Assembly: GCA_965644315.1 (NCBI GenBank) | Contig: CBFFRQ010000040.1 | Coordinates: 1-64,000, forward strand | Source of the DNA: Caecitellus pseudoparvulus | Taxonomy: Eukaryota; Bigyra: Bicosoecida | DNA length: 64,000 nucleotides | Reading direction: 5' to 3' | Shown here: one piece after another, positions 52,657 through 63,000 of the stretch | Numbering within the stretch: position 1 is the first letter of the stretch | Layout: each line of letters opens with the position of its first letter | Position numbers and translations under genes: made by a program | Notes under the pieces: model-generated | What the model was told of the DNA's origin: nothing | Database searches by the model: none | What the model saw: only the letters and a program-made list of their open reading frames with translations

Positions 52657-53160
52657 TCACTCCTCCGCGTCGTCAAATTGGCCGGGCACGATGGCGGGCT
52701 GGGCGTGCCGAGGGGGCACGACGTTGGGGCCCACCGTCGCGTCTGCGTCTTCATCGCTGGAGTCGCCGCCCGCCTCCGCCTCCACCAGGTGCCACGCCTC
52801 CAACATGCCGTCGTCTGGCAGGGTGGGCGTGAAGAGCCCGTCGAACTCGAGGTCGGCGGGGGTCAGCGCAGACCACTTGAACGCAGCCACGTCTTCCTGC
52901 CGCCGGATCCAATTCACCAACTTGATGTACATGTACATGTCGGCGCCCTGCTCCTTCAACCAGCCCAGGGCGTCCCACCCCGTCCGGCTCTCGAATTCCG
53001 CAAAGGCAGCCTCCGCGTTGGGCTGCGCCTCCCCGAAGAACCCCGTCACAGCCGTGTCCACAGGCTCGTCCCAGTCCCCGAAACTCCCCCCTCCATCGCT
53101 CTCATCTCCGTCCTCCTGCACAGCCGGGCTCAAGCCTTCCTTCGGACTGGCTGCCGCCAT
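52657..53160 (-). CDS. Stand-alone PRMT3 N-terminal (zinc-finger-region) homologue
   Basis: 167 residues from the ATG at 53160. An acidic start, DGDESDGGGSFGDWDEPVD, leads to GFFGEAQPNAEAAFAEFESR and then GADMYMYIKLVNWIRRQ. It ends with LFTPTLPDDGMLEAWHLVEA. This follows the N-terminus of PRMT3-type arginine methyltransferases: an acidic WDDWxxD segment, a C2H2 finger, GxxFYGYIKLINFIR, and a W-x-x-x-x-YLKPVLEDDxLL segment. Two things differ. The zinc-ligand Cys/His positions read as Gly/Gly/Glu and a non-His residue, so no zinc should bind. The frame also stops after DDAEE with no methyltransferase domain. In PRMT3 this region binds the ribosomal protein uS5 (RPS2); a similar binding role is inference. 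Confidence 0.6.
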   Translation of the reverse strand: MAAASPKEGLSPAVQEDGDESDGGGSFGDWDEPVDTAVTGFFGEAQPNAEAAFAEFESRTGWDALGWLKEQGADMYMYIKLVNWIRRQEDVAAFKWSALTPADLEFDGLFTPTLPDDGMLEAWHLVEAEAGGDSSDEDADATVGPNVVPPRHAQPAIVPGQFDDAEE

Positions 53161-53603
53161 GCTCCTGAAGTCGTGCTGTGGCTCTAGCAGGCTGAAGCTG
53201 CCCAGCGTCCCGTACTTCGACACTCCCGGACAGAGAGCGACCACGTCGTGCTGTTGGAAGTGAAGTGTACCATGCACGCATGCAGGGGGCACCGTGCGTT
53301 GTGGCAGGAGGGCGAGGTTTGGGGCGGGTGTGCACTTGCTGCTATGGCAGGTCTGCCACTTTTCATTGCTTCCTACAATCCAGTCTCATTGTCAGCCAAG
53401 AGCCAAGTGCCCCATCCTTGAAGCAAGAACCTGCATTCCTTGTTTGAAGGGTCTTCATTGCACCCTTCCTTTGTCTCCTGTGTCACTGGGCCTCGTACTT
53501 TGGCAAGCGCCACCCTGTGCAGGCGTTGTCTTGCGGGTTCTTGGTCCACGTGCCAGAGCAGCGCCCAACCTCGGCTAGCAACTGATATCCTTGAGGTGAC
53601 ACG
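53161..53603. promoter_or_regulatory. Divergent intergenic region
   Basis: 443 bp between the divergent PRMT3-finger-like and PRCC-like genes. The minus-strand frame stays open upstream to 53292, so a start further upstream is possible. Otherwise nothing recognised. Confidence 0.4.
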
Positions 53604-54452
53604 ATGGAGTTTCTCGGTGGCTACGACAGCGACTCCAGCAACGCCTCTGAGGCCTCAGGGACTGCTGCAGGCGGCCGCAAGCGGGGTCGATCAATTTCCG
53701 CGCAGTCCCCTGCTCCACAGTCCGGCCCCGCGCCGGGACAGGGCGACGTGTCAACCGCAAAGGGCGTCAAACGATCCAATGAGCAGCGCAGCATGCATGC
53801 ACGTGCAGGGGACTCCCTCCGAGACATCATGTCTGCATTGCCTGCTCCGGCAGAGGCTCCTGCCTTCCACAGGCCATCCGCAGATGTACCTCAGGCGCCC
53901 CCCCAGCGGCAGCAGCACGGCCCTTCGGCTCCAGCTGCATCCAATGCTCCTCGGGCTGCCCAAGGCCTGGCCCCTGTGGCCCGCCACGCCCCAGCTCCTC
54001 AGTCAGTGTCAGGCTTGCCGTCGGCTCCTGCCATGCCCAGTGCCAGCAGTGCAAGCACCACCGTCCCGGCTTGGGCAGCGCACTTGGACAAGCGCAGCCA
54101 AGCAGAGCTAGCAGCCATGGGCATGCTGCCTGGGCAGGGCCGGGCCCAGAGCACAGACGGGCGGGTTGTCGTGACGGACTTGGATGCGGCGAACATGTTG
54201 GGGGAGTGGGATCCACAGGCCGCCCTGACAGGGTCCCTGGCTGTGCCTGAGAAGCAGCACGTGACGGTGAGCTACTGGAACGCAGCAGGCGGCACGGCCA
54301 CGACGACGTCAGCCCCCACCAAGGGCCAGCGGCGCAAGAACCAGGTGAACGCGCTGGCTTCCCACTACCTGCGCCACGAGGCGTCGTACCAGGCAGCGGA
54401 CTCCGCTGCCGGTCGGACCAAGCGCCTGTCCCGGGCGAAATACGGCTGGTGA
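53604..54452 (+). CDS. PRCC: PRCC-family protein
   Basis: A single exon, 282 residues. It begins MEFLGGYDSDSSNASEA, the short acidic/Ser N-terminal motif of the family. A long Pro/Ala/Ser/Gln-rich disordered middle follows. The conserved C-terminus QRRKNQVNALASHYLRHEAS to RTKRLSRAKYGW matches the family ending (RRKHQI-x-x-LA ... RAQTQAKYGF/W). PRCC proteins are nuclear, associate with splicing factors and were named through interaction with MAD2B. The gene converges with the ATG27-like gene, with 21 bp between stops. Confidence 0.76.
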   Translation: MEFLGGYDSDSSNASEASGTAAGGRKRGRSISAQSPAPQSGPAPGQGDVSTAKGVKRSNEQRSMHARAGDSLRDIMSALPAPAEAPAFHRPSADVPQAPPQRQQHGPSAPAASNAPRAAQGLAPVARHAPAPQSVSGLPSAPAMPSASSASTTVPAWAAHLDKRSQAELAAMGMLPGQGRAQSTDGRVVVTDLDAANMLGEWDPQAALTGSLAVPEKQHVTVSYWNAAGGTATTTSAPTKGQRRKNQVNALASHYLRHEASYQAADSAAGRTKRLSRAKYGW

Positions 54453-54473
54453 GGGCCGCGTGCGAGGACTGCA

Positions 54474-55386
54474 TTACACCGTGCCGGGTCCGGCGCCAGC
54501 GGAGGTGCTGGGCGCCTGGGCATAGTCCCCCCCCAGGGCCAGGTCGTCATCCAGACCCTGGTACATGCTCTCATCCAGGGGGTGGGTGGAGCAGGTGACC
54601 TTGGACCACACCACCGCCGCGCCGAGCTGGATGTTGCGCAGGGTCGCGCGCCAGAAATCCACGTTGGGCACGATCTCCATGCCCGTAGCCCGGCGGTATG
54701 CCGCCTTGAACAGCATGCCCAGGCCGCAGTAGGTGACGGTGAAGGAAAACAGGAGGATGAGGAAGACCCAGCCGCCACTGATGCGGGCGTCGGGGGCCGG
54801 GTGGGGCAGCGGGCAGCCCGCCGGCGCAGTCAGCTCAAATGTTGCCGTGCAGCCGTCCGAGGAGACAGAGACGCTGGCTCCCGAGTACGGCGTGTCGGCG
54901 CCGGCGTCGCCACAGCGGACGTTGTACACGACGCTGGACTGCTGGCCCGCCAGGCCGGCGCAGCGGGGCCCCCCTGTGAAGGACAGCTGCACGCCGGCGG
55001 AGGCGTCGCTGGTGGTGGGCAGGGTGCCCGTCGTCAGCTTGGCAGCACTGCCGTAGGCTTGGATGCAGTTGGCCCGTGTGACGCCTTTGGTGGCCATGGT
55101 GTTGTTCACAGAGCCACAGGCGATGGGGCCGCAGAATGCAAACAAGTACACGAATCCTTGCTCGTCCGTCAGCTCCCAGTACTCTTGCGCGGCCAGGGCA
55201 GTGCTGTGTGGGAGAGCGGGGAAGCGGTGCGCTGGCTGCTGCCTCCCTCACTGCCGCTCCTCCTCGCACTCACAAGTCATACTCGTAGTTGCCACCGTCA
55301 GCCGAGAAGGAGCACTGCTGCGAGGCTGCCAAGGACACCGTGGCGGCCAAGGCAGCCACGCCCAGCACACGCAAGCCGCCGCGCAT
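54474..55386 (-). CDS. ATG27/MRH-domain membrane receptor
   Basis: Exons 55386-55274 and 55203-54474 join in phase (280 residues). A signal peptide (VLGVAALAATVSLAASQQ) is followed by a mannose-6-phosphate-receptor-homology type domain: CSFSADGGNYEYDF, WELTDEQGFVYLFAFCGPI, then NCIQAYG, CAGLAGQQSSVVYNVRCG and CTATFELTAPAGCP. These carry about eight cysteines suited to the MRH disulfide pattern. One transmembrane helix, GGWVFLILLFSFTVTYCGLG, precedes a cytosolic tail with IVPNVDFW, the motif seen in ATG27 and cation-dependent M6P receptors. The protein probably cycles between Golgi, endosomes and vacuole. The stop TAA overlaps a minus-strand AATGCA. Confidence 0.8.
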
Positions 55387-55749
55387 GGCTCGCCCTAGCG
55401 TTTCGCTGCAGCACACACGAAACCCTGGCGCACAGCAGAGCGGAGCGGTGGGGGCCTGTTTCGCGGCACCTGCGCTGCAAGGGGGTACGCAGCACTAAAA
55501 TGTGTGAGGACTAGCTGCCTTGCTGCAGTTCAAGATCTGTGTCGTTGCGTGTTTGTCTGTGGCGCTGTGCTGGCAGTAGATTCGCGAGCAGGTGCGCTGG
55601 GCTCAGGCGAGAGGGTGTCTGTTGCAGGGTCTGTGGAAGCACAGCCTCGCGCAGAAACGCCTCACACCTAAAACCCACGAACTTGCAGATCGTACAACCC
55701 GCCCCACGCCTTGTTCAGCGACTGATCCTCGCAGCCCTCAACGCTCAGC
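55387..55749. promoter_or_regulatory. Divergent intergenic region, ATG27-like / NDUFS4
   Basis: 363 bp between divergent start codons. No gene seen. It likely contains both promoters. Confidence 0.4.
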
Positions 55750-56685
55750 ATGGCAGTGGCAGCGGCGCGCCGCGCCTGCACCGTGCTGCAGGGCGTGTCT
55801 GCCCAGCACGCCCGGTGCAGCTCCAGCCTGACCAAGTCCTCTGGCGTCTTGGAGCAGTTTCGGGAGAAGCCCAAGCCTGTGCGCAGCACTGCTGTGCGGG
55901 AGGCTGAAGGCGCAGTGTGTGCGTGTGCGCCGTGGGCACCACACCACCACAACCTGCGCACGTTCGCACTCCCGGCCCCCGCAACATGCACAGTGTCGCA
56001 GGACATGAACACATACGAGCCCAAGGCTGTCTTCGACATGGCCACAGTGAAGGAGGCGGCTGTGCTCGCAGACACTGCGCTGGGCTTCAAGGGCCGTAAG
56101 GTGGGTGTCTGCGGAGTTTCGCGTTTCACCGCACCTCCGCCTGCAGGCTCCCGGGGACGCCCTCCTCTCCCAGGTGCGCATCTTCAAGACAGGCAAGGTG
56201 TCCCAGTCCTCCAATGTCGCTGGCACGACGCACTACACTCTGGAGTTCGACGCCACCACGGACTGGAGTAACACCCTCATGGGCTGGAGCGGCGCCGCCG
56301 ACACGCTGGACCAACTCCGCAACCGCTTTCGCTTCGAGACGCCTGCCCAGGCCATTTACTTCTGCGAGACTCAAGGTGCGTGCTGGCTCTGTGCTGTGCT
56401 TTGCCTCGCGTGTTTTCACGGCCTGGCGTGCCTGCCTCCGCAGGCTGGGAGTGGGAGGTGTTGCCCGACGCACAAGAGACGTTTGAGGACACGTACGACA
56501 ACATCTATGACTACAACTTCCTGCCCCGCCGCGTGAAGGAAGGCATCGCAGCGGGTGGCGTCAAGGCCGGCAAGGCGCAGTTCAAGCACTCTGGCAAGCA
56601 CAAGGCTGGCTGGGCGAACTTGAAGCGCACCCAGTACGGGCTGGAGTCGTGGAAGCCCGAGGGCCCATACACCCCCCGCAAGTGA
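55750..56685 (+). CDS. NDUFS4: Complex I accessory subunit NDUFS4
   Basis: Exons 55750-55878, 56002-56100, 56147-56375 and 56444-56685 give 232 residues. The start MAVAAARRACTVLQGVSAQH is a mitochondrial presequence. The conserved core, VRIFKTGKVSQSSNVAGTTH, then LEFDATTDWSNTLMGWSGAAD, FRFETPAQAIYFCETQGWEW, and the YDYNFLPRRVK segment follow the NDUFS4 family (PF04800) closely. NDUFS4 sits in the peripheral arm of mitochondrial NADH dehydrogenase near the N-module junction. The C-terminus (KHKAGWANLKRTQYGLESWK) continues a little past the animal end. AATGCA begins three bases after the stop. Confidence 0.94.
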
Positions 56686-56894
56686 GCAATGCAGCCTGAA
56701 CACACCGCGGCAGGCAAAACCAATTGTTAGGACAACAAGCACACGCTTGCAAACCTGCCATTCTCCACACCTGGGCAGTGCCAGGACGGCATCTGACAGG
56801 CGGACGTCGCAGCGACGATTTGCCAGGCATCACACATCAGCTTGCAGCAGGGCACGCCGCTTGCAGCAGAGCACAACCGCACCACCCCCCTGAA

Positions 56895-57809
56895 ATGAAG
56901 CACGGAAAGAATCTCCTTGCTTGCCTGCTGTGCCTGGCGGGGCTTCTGCGTGCCGCGACACAGGATGCAGGCAGCGGCATGAGCCTGATGTGGGCGACGC
57001 CCATCCTGGAGCAGCCCACGCAGTCGGCCCACCTGCGGCTCGCCGTGCGAGCTGCAGCACAGCGTGCAGTGGACGAAGGCGCTGCAGCCTGCCTGCGTGG
57101 TTGGGCAGCCAGTGGGGCGCTGAGCGTTTCAGAGCTGAACCAGCACTTGGCCAGCTTGGCCTTGACTCAGTGGCAGCATTTCCTGACCTCCGAAGACTCT
57201 CCAGAGGTGAACACCAACGTAGCGTCCAAGTACCACAACAACGAAGCGTTTTTTCGGTGGCAGCAGCGGCTGAACCCCCTTGCATTGGATGTGCTGCGCT
57301 CAACGCAGGAAACCGAGTCAACCCAAGGGGGCGTCGCCTCCCCAGAGGGTGTTGCAGCGGTGGGCGTGCTGCGTGAGCTCATTCGTCAGGGCGTGCAGGG
57401 GTTCCTGACAGAGGCGGGGGCAGCTGGCGGGCACGCAACTGTGGCCGCAGACGGCAGCGTGGTGAATGCCGCCGGAGAACCGTTCGTGTGGATGGGCGTG
57501 CTGGAGGAAGCGGCAGCCCACCTGCCTCACACCCACTCCGGGGCAGTGGCGTCTGGGACGTATTACGCCATGGCGGACCATGGCGCAGGGAGCCTTGTCC
57601 TGGAAGACCCCAGGGGAGGCGGGCGACCCCCCTTTGACAACCGCCGCTTCGTCGCGGCGCAGCCGGGGAAACTAGTGGTGTTCCCGGGGTGGTGCCTGCA
57701 CCACGTCACCCCCACCCAAATCACAGACGAAGGCCTCCCCCGCATCTCCTTCTCCTTCAACATGCCTGGCAGCTGGGAGGCGCTGGCAGACGTGAATGTG
57801 CATTGGTGA
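56895..57809 (+). CDS. Secretory 2OG-Fe(II) oxygenase-like protein
   Basis: 304 residues from the ATG at 56895; longer in-frame starts give no signal peptide, whereas this one gives LLACLLCLAGLLRAATQ. The C-terminal half matches the TIGR02466-type 2-oxoglutarate/Fe(II) dioxygenase fold: HTHSGAVASGTYYA, then GSLVLEDPRGGGRPP, then PGKLVVFPGWCLHHVTP and RISFSFN. Iron would be held by histidines in HTHSG and HHVTP, and Arg of RISFSFN would bind 2-oxoglutarate. The predicted location in the secretory pathway is unusual for the bacterial-like family. Substrate unknown. The gene is intronless. Confidence 0.74.
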   Translation: MKHGKNLLACLLCLAGLLRAATQDAGSGMSLMWATPILEQPTQSAHLRLAVRAAAQRAVDEGAAACLRGWAASGALSVSELNQHLASLALTQWQHFLTSEDSPEVNTNVASKYHNNEAFFRWQQRLNPLALDVLRSTQETESTQGGVASPEGVAAVGVLRELIRQGVQGFLTEAGAAGGHATVAADGSVVNAAGEPFVWMGVLEEAAAHLPHTHSGAVASGTYYAMADHGAGSLVLEDPRGGGRPPFDNRRFVAAQPGKLVVFPGWCLHHVTPTQITDEGLPRISFSFNMPGSWEALADVNVHW

Positions 57810-57997
57810 AGCAGAGCTGTCGAGCAGGCGCACACGCTGGACATTTTCCATCGCCCCCCGACCTCTACAGCTAAGGCGCGACGTATTTCATCGACTCACT
57901 GTCCCCATCGCAGTGTGGGTTGCTCGCCGCAACGTGCCGCTGGTCTCAGCGCCAGCAACGACCTGGCAGTGGGCTGGCATGGAGTTTGCCGAAGGAG

Positions 57998-58601
57998 ATG
58001 TGCGTGTTGGAGCCTCACAGCCCACACGACAAGCGAGCGACAGCCACAACGCGCACTGCACAGAGGGATTTCAATGTGGAGGATGTGTCGTACGCCATCA
58101 AACAGGTGCGTGCCAGGGTTGCGTGAAACGCTGGCGCAACGCCAGAGTCACACTCACCTGCTGGCAAGCGCTGCAGGGAATCATGGGCTCGCTGCAGCAG
58201 AGCACGCTGTATGAGGAAGCCAAAGTTGACGGGTGGTGCCAAGGCATAGTTGACTTCTGCATTGCAGAGTTGAAAGCCATGAAAAAGCCATTCAAGTACA
58301 TTGGTACGGAGCTGGTCCGGCGCCCGCCCGAGCGTGCGCAGAATGCCCCGCACGCGCACCCCGTGCAGTGACTGCAATCATCGCGGAGAACAATGGTGCA
58401 GGCATGCACACAGGCACAGGCGCCTTTTGGGATGCGCAGTGCGACGGTGCGTGGTGCCGGTGGCCGGTGTGGGCTTCCCTTGCCACTGCTGCCCCTCCAA
58501 TCGCCACAGACATGGTAATTGAGAAGCTCGAGCGAGGCTCCATTCTGTGCATTGTCTCAGTGTATGGCCTGAAGTTGGCACCTCAGGACGATGAAATGTA
58601 A
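57998..58601 (+). CDS. DYNLT1: Tctex-type dynein light chain
   Basis: Exons 57998-58105, 58177-58303, 58369-58446 and 58510-58601 give 134 residues; the phases join exactly. KVDGWCQGIVDFCIAELKAM, KKPFKYIVTAIIAENNGAGM, HTGTGAFWDAQCDD and RGSILCIVSVYGLKL reproduce the Tctex-1/DYNLT fold. A QRDFNVEDVSYAIKQ helix precedes them. It is a light chain of cytoplasmic or axonemal dynein that binds intermediate-chain peptides and cargo. The start is uncertain: an in-frame ATG at 57920 would add 26 residues. Confidence 0.9.
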
Positions 58602-58627
58602 AGCGCGTCGGCTCAGCTGCATTCGTT

Positions 58628-59718
58628 TCAATCTTGAGTCTTGGCTTTCTTCTTCTTGGCCTTCTTCTTGTCCTTCGCCTTCTCGCCCTCCTCCCGCCCC
58701 CGCTTGCGCCCGCCCAGCTGCGACTCACCTGCTCGCCTCTCCTCCTTGGCGGCCTTCTTGGCAGCCTTCTTGGCGGCCTTCTTCTCAGCCTTCCGCTCAG
58801 CTTTGGCGGCCGCCTTTGCAGCCTTCTTCGCAGCCTTCGCAAGGTCCTTGGCTGCGGCTTTGGCGGCCTTCTTGGCAGCCTTTGCTTCGGCCTTCGTCAT
58901 GCCCTCGGTATTGGGCATCGCCGTGCCACGCCCTGCCGCAAGCAGCTTCATGTACGTGGCCTGATCCTGAGTGGCGCGGTTGCCAGCGCCCTCCCCGATG
59001 CCACCGCTGCTGTGCAGCACCTGGGCCACAGCCGCCTCCACCGTGGCCTCTGCACGCTCCCACTTGCCGGACTGGTCTCCTCGTGCGCGCATACCCAGGC
59101 GCCGCCCGCCACACGCGGCGAACAGCTCCTCATCAGTGGGCACTTTGTGCAGGCCACGGCTGGAGGGCGTGTCATCTCCGTCGCTGTCGCTGTCACTCTC
59201 CCCGACAGCCTTGAGCTTGGAACCGGCATATGAGGAGAACCACCACTGGTCAGTCCAATTCTCTTGCTTGTTGAAGCCAATCTGTGGCGTGTCGAGGGCG
59301 ACAGACACAGTGCTTGCGTGGGTAGCACACCGGGCAACACCGCGTGGCGGCACTCACCCCTTCGCTTTCGTCCTTCTTATTGACCACCACATGGGTTGTG
59401 ATGCCGTCGTTTCCCTTGCCCAGCCCCATGCCCCTGTGCGAAGGGAAGCAGGCTGCTGTGCCGTGGGCTGCCGCGAACCGAACATGCGGAAATTGCCACG
59501 CACTCCTCCCACCCAAACTTCGCCATCATCTTCTTTGCGAAACTCGAGACACTGCTGCCACGCCCCTGCAAGCCATTATACGTCATAGCGCACCGGAGCG
59601 TGTTGGGCCTGCTGCAGCACTCTGCTCAGCGCACGGTGCTCACCTCCACGGCTCTCGCTCCAAGTTGCTTCATGCCTCGCTTGCCGATGAAAGGCTTCAG
59701 CGGCTCCTCCGAAGCCAT
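58628..59718 (-). CDS. GPATCH4: G-patch nucleolar protein GPATCH4
   Basis: Exons 59718-59644, 59565-59504, 59433-59358 and 59281-58628 give 288 residues. A G-patch covers exons 2-3: SSFAKKMMAKFGWEEGMGLG, KGNDGITTHVVVNKKDESEG. The segment IGFNKQENWTDQWWFSSYA matches the NHWWNE region after the G-patch of GPATCH4. PTDEELFAACGGRRLG follows, then a long Lys/Ala-rich tail (AKAAKKAAKAAAKD, ending KKKAKTQD) suited to nucleolar localisation. GPATCH4 proteins are nucleolar and work with a DEAH helicase in rRNA/snRNA processing. AATGCA lies five bases after the stop. Confidence 0.82.
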
Positions 59719-60093
59719 GATGCCGGCAGCTGAGAGAGGCGGCAAACACAACACGCCAGAAAAAGCTTTGCACGGCACACTTGACAAATTCTTGGTGGTG
59801 AAGAGTGGCTAGCCGGGCCGCCTGCGCGGCAGCCGCTGCAATGCTTTTCATCGACCCAAATTCCGCTCGTACCCAGTGCAAAGGAGTCTCTGCACCACAT
59901 TCAAAATCCCACACATTGGCCCGTTGCCGCCCGCACAGCTTTTCGGTGTACAGCGGGTGACATCCTGTGTTTCTGTGTGTCCCCAACGCATCACAGACAT
60001 GGCATCTCAGGAATCGTGCGTGCTCCCCGCTCAGCTCCGTTGCGAGCTCGCCTGCTTGCAGCCCAACGCGCCAAGTCACCCCAGTAGTTCCAC
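59719..60093. promoter_or_regulatory. Divergent intergenic region, GPATCH4 / importin
   Basis: 375 bp between divergent start codons. No gene or named motif recognised. Confidence 0.4.
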
Positions 60094-63000
60094 ATGACCG
60101 AGTTTCCTTTGCACAGAGTCGCGCAGCTGACCCAGCTGCTGCAGGTGTTCACAAGCCTGGACGACGCAAAGCGCCGCGAGGTGAGGCAGACCACGCCAAC
60201 CGCCGTGGGCCGTGTGTAGCACTCCCACGCCCGTCTGGCCGCTCACAGGCAGAGAAAATCTACCAAACCAGCGTCAAGTCCAATGGGCCGATTGTGAGTG
60301 CACCGGACTGACTGCATCAGCTCTCTCCGGGGGTTGGGGCACGGTGGGATTGCATTCAAATGTTGCGCGCCGCCGCCGTTGCAGGTGCTCATGACACTGT
60401 GCCACATCCTGAGCACGGCAGAGGACACCACTCTGCGCAAGTCTGCAGCAGTGTACATTCGCCAGCTCCTCGTTGTGAGCAGCCCCGTGTGGGACGCTTG
60501 TGATGCGTCGAGCCAGGGCCAAGGTGAGGCGGTTGGCGGCCGTTCAAATGCCGCTGAGCGCGGCGCACGCCCTTCGCCGCCGCGTTCTCGCCCCTCACAG
60601 TGAAGGCCTGCCTGTTGGAGCGCTTCCAGTCTGACCCTGTCGTGAACATTCGCCGCAAGATTGTCTCTGCCATTGCACAGCTGGCCTCTCGCAGGGCCAT
60701 TGCCGCTGACGGCACCTCGGGCGCAACTGAGGCGTGGCCTGAGCTGCTGCCTGTGGTGCGGAGCACTTGCGACTCGTCCGACGCCGCGGTCGTGGAGCTG
60801 GGCCTCTTCTTGCTTTCTGAGCTGGTGGACTACATGGGCGAGGTGCGTGGAGGACCTGCCTGGCTCTGCATGAAGCCTCGCGGCTCCTCACCTTCGCGCG
60901 CCCCCCTCCTCGCCACAGGACATTCTGGCCCAAGCCAGCGCCTTCACGCCACTCATCCTGGCAGGCCTGCAGCACACCGTGTTCGACCTCAAGGTGGCCT
61001 CCCTCTCAGCGGCTTGCACCCTGCTGGGCGCGGTGGACGCGCAAACCAACCCCGCCGCCGCCCAGGCACTTGCCCCCCTCCTGCCCGCCACCCTCACCAC
61101 ACTGGGCCAGGTGCTGCAGTCGGGCGAGGTGCTGCCCAGTCGTGACTCCCTTGCCGCCATGATCAACTTGGCCAAGGCCAACCCAGGCGTGCTGAAGAGT
61201 CGCCTGGACGACATCGCGTCAGCCCTCACGACGGTGTGTGCGACACAGGGGGCGGATGAGGACACTCGCCGCCTGGGCATGGAACTGCTGACGACGGTGA
61301 GCGAGGCCCACGGCGGCATGGCTCGCAAGAGCGCGACCCTGGTGCAGAACAGCCTGCTGCTGGCGCTGACCATGGCCACTGAGCTGGACGATGATGCATC
61401 GTGGGCAGGTCGTGAGTTTGACGAGTTCAACGACACCTCTGGCGACGACGACCAGAGCATCAACTACACCGGCGAACAGGCCCTGAACCGTCTGGCATTC
61501 GCCCTGGGCGGCGAGAGCGTCGTGCCTGTGATCATGGGCAAGCTCCCGGGCATGCTGCAGGGGGGGTCTGGAGCGGCCACGGGTGCGGGCGGGTCTTGGC
61601 AGTACCGCCGCGCGGCCGTGCTGGCCCTGGGCATCCTGGCCGAGCCCTGCAAGAAGCAGCTGAAGGGCCACCTGGAGGAGGTGGTGTCCACCCTCGTCGC
61701 GCACATGTCTGACCCGGAAGTGCGTGTGCGCCACAGCGCCCTGGTGGCCCTGGGCAGTGTCGGCTCCGCGTTCAAGGCCAAGCGTGCCTTCATGAACAAG
61801 TTCGCAGGGCAGGTGCTGCCTGCCCTGGCCCAGGCGGTGGGGCAGGGGGCGGGGTCCGCTGGGAACCCCCCCCGTGTCAGCGCCACGGCTGCCGCCTGTG
61901 TCATTGACCTGTGCCGCACGGACAGCGCTCTGGCAAAGGACGTGACGCCGCACCTGGAGAGCCTGTTGAAGGCCACCATCTCCCTGCTGCAGGCGGCCTC
62001 CCAGCCGGCTGTGCTGGTGAAGGCGCTGGGGTGCATCGCGGTGGTGGCGGCGGCGTCGGCGTCGGCCTTCAAGGCGTACTACGCGGAACTCATGCCCCTT
62101 GTGTCCCAGGTCATCGTGAACCCGCCCACCGGCACCGGCTCCGCAGAGGCCACCAAGACCGTGCAGGGCAGCGCCATGGAGTGTGTCGCCCTCATGGGCG
62201 AGGCAGTCGGTGCAGAGACATTCGCCCCCGATGCAAAGGTGGTGCTGAACACCCTGCTCACCATCCTCAAGGCCGGCTCCACCATGACCAACGACCCCAG
62301 TCTGCGGTACCTGCAGGACTCAGTCGCGCGCATCGGCCGGGTGCTGGGCCCCGAAGCATTTGCTCCGTACTTGCCTTCCGTGCTCCCCGCCCTCCTCGCT
62401 GCCGCCACCCGCAAGGTGCAAGCCAGCTTCACCGACGCCGAGGCTGAGTCGGTGTCGGCACCGTACACGGTGGATCAGGCCTCTGGCACCGTCACCATGG
62501 CGCTGGATGTGCGGGGCGTGGGCGTGAAGCAGGTGACCCTGAACACCTCTGAGATGGAGGAGCGTACCCACGCCGTGAAGCTGCTGTCTGAGTACATCCA
62601 GTTCATGGGCCCAGCCTTGGCGGGGCACCTGCAGGAGCTGGCAGCTGCCATGCTGCCCAACGTCTCCTACTGGTCCTCCCACACCATTCGCCGCACGGCA
62701 GCGCACTGCTACGCGCGCATCGTGGGGGCTGCCGCCGCGTCCGCGCGCACATCCGGTGTGCCTGCCGGCTCCGACCCTGCCACCAGTGCGGCTTTGACTG
62801 CCGTCGTGCAGATCGCGCAGGACGGCCTCGTGCCTCTGCTGAAGGAGGTGACTCGTGAGTGCAACGATGAGGCGCGCATCGCCCAGTCAGAGGCGGTGGG
62901 GGATATCCTGGGCGCCCTCATGTGCGGCGGGGATCTGGAGGTGGATGAGACGCCGGAGTACACCCAGTCCAGCCGACCCTGGTTCGGTGTGCCTCTGGAG

